DNA of 14,406 nt from Equadaptatus sp045601305 (lineage in GTDB: Bacteria; Synergistota; Synergistia; Synergistales; Synergistaceae): NCBI GenBank assembly GCA_045601305.1, contig JAZRZG010000175.1, positions 1-14,406 of the forward strand, written 5' to 3'. Positions within the stretch are counted from its first letter, which is position 1, and each line of letters begins with the position of its first letter. The notes under the pieces are model-generated. The model searched no databases and had not been told where the DNA came from. It worked only from the letters and a program-made list of their open reading frames with translations. The translations under genes and the position numbers were made by a program. This document shows, piece after piece, positions 14,361 through 14,406 of the stretch.

Positions 14361-14406
14361 TCAGCCTTCGGCAATTTCAGCCAAAGCGTTGAAAAGTCCT
14401 GATTCT
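14361..14406 (-). CDS. Possible C-terminal end of a gene entering from the right (- strand)
   Basis: On the - strand the frame starting at 14405 reads ESGLFNALAEIAEG and then TGA at 14363-14361. The residue make-up resembles a real helical protein terminus, and a convergent gene here would explain why the repeats sit between two 3' ends. Only 14 codons are visible, so neither the gene nor its product can be identified. It may equally be chance. Confidence 0.25.
   Translation of the reverse strand, partial: ESGLFNALAEIAEG

Noticed and set aside
14162..14392. 76-residue + strand frame through the repeat region
   Set aside because: Built from heptamer and 15-bp repeats, with low-complexity translation and no ribosome binding site.

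Overview
The window is a densely packed bacterial chromosomal segment. A tRNA gene is followed by twelve protein genes, all on the + strand, running from about 579 to 13817 with intergenic gaps of at most 71 bases and six start/stop overlaps. The order is tRNA-Gln, glmU, prs, rplY (ctc), pth, mfd, mazG, a stand-alone NifU C-terminal domain gene, phoH, an HD-domain 7TM phosphodiesterase (PgpH/YqfF type), ybeY, era, recO. From general knowledge, this joining of a glmU-prs-rplY-pth-mfd-mazG block to a phoH-HD-ybeY-era-recO block, with moderate GC and both Walker-type and membrane HD proteins present, best suggests Synergistota. A clostridial Firmicute is the main alternative. No 16S or other phylogenetic marker RNA is present, so this is an inference.

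Layout. Positions 1-540 hold no convincing gene; the notable object is a long near-perfect hairpin at 195-233. A good sigma-70-type promoter (535-562) precedes the tRNA (579-655), and glmU starts only 26 bases after the tRNA CCA end. Positions 682-4426 cover cell-wall precursor synthesis (GlmU), PRPP supply (Prs), the L25/CTC ribosomal protein and peptidyl-tRNA hydrolase. Positions 4430-8399 carry transcription-coupled repair (Mfd) and the nucleotide pyrophosphohydrolase MazG. Positions 8413-13817 carry a small Fe-S carrier domain, then a 16S rRNA/ribosome-maturation set (PhoH, YbeY, Era) interleaved with a probable cyclic-di-AMP phosphodiesterase, and the recombination mediator RecO.

The last 590 bases are the most unusual part. 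Directly after the recO stop codon lies an exact-period 15-bp tandem array (8 units). After it come three separate 7-bp-period arrays, a perfect short hairpin, A-rich degenerate 15-bp units, and then an inverted array of the same 15-bp unit. This mosaic of short repeats lies between recO (+) and what may be the C-terminal end of a gene on the - strand running off the window.

The protein genes look like ordinary housekeeping genes with intact motifs. No defence system, transposase, integrase or CRISPR array is visible. The features most worth follow-up are the terminal repeat mosaic, the tRNA-Gln with U at position 37, and the hairpin that hides the pth ribosome binding site behind the rplY stop codon.
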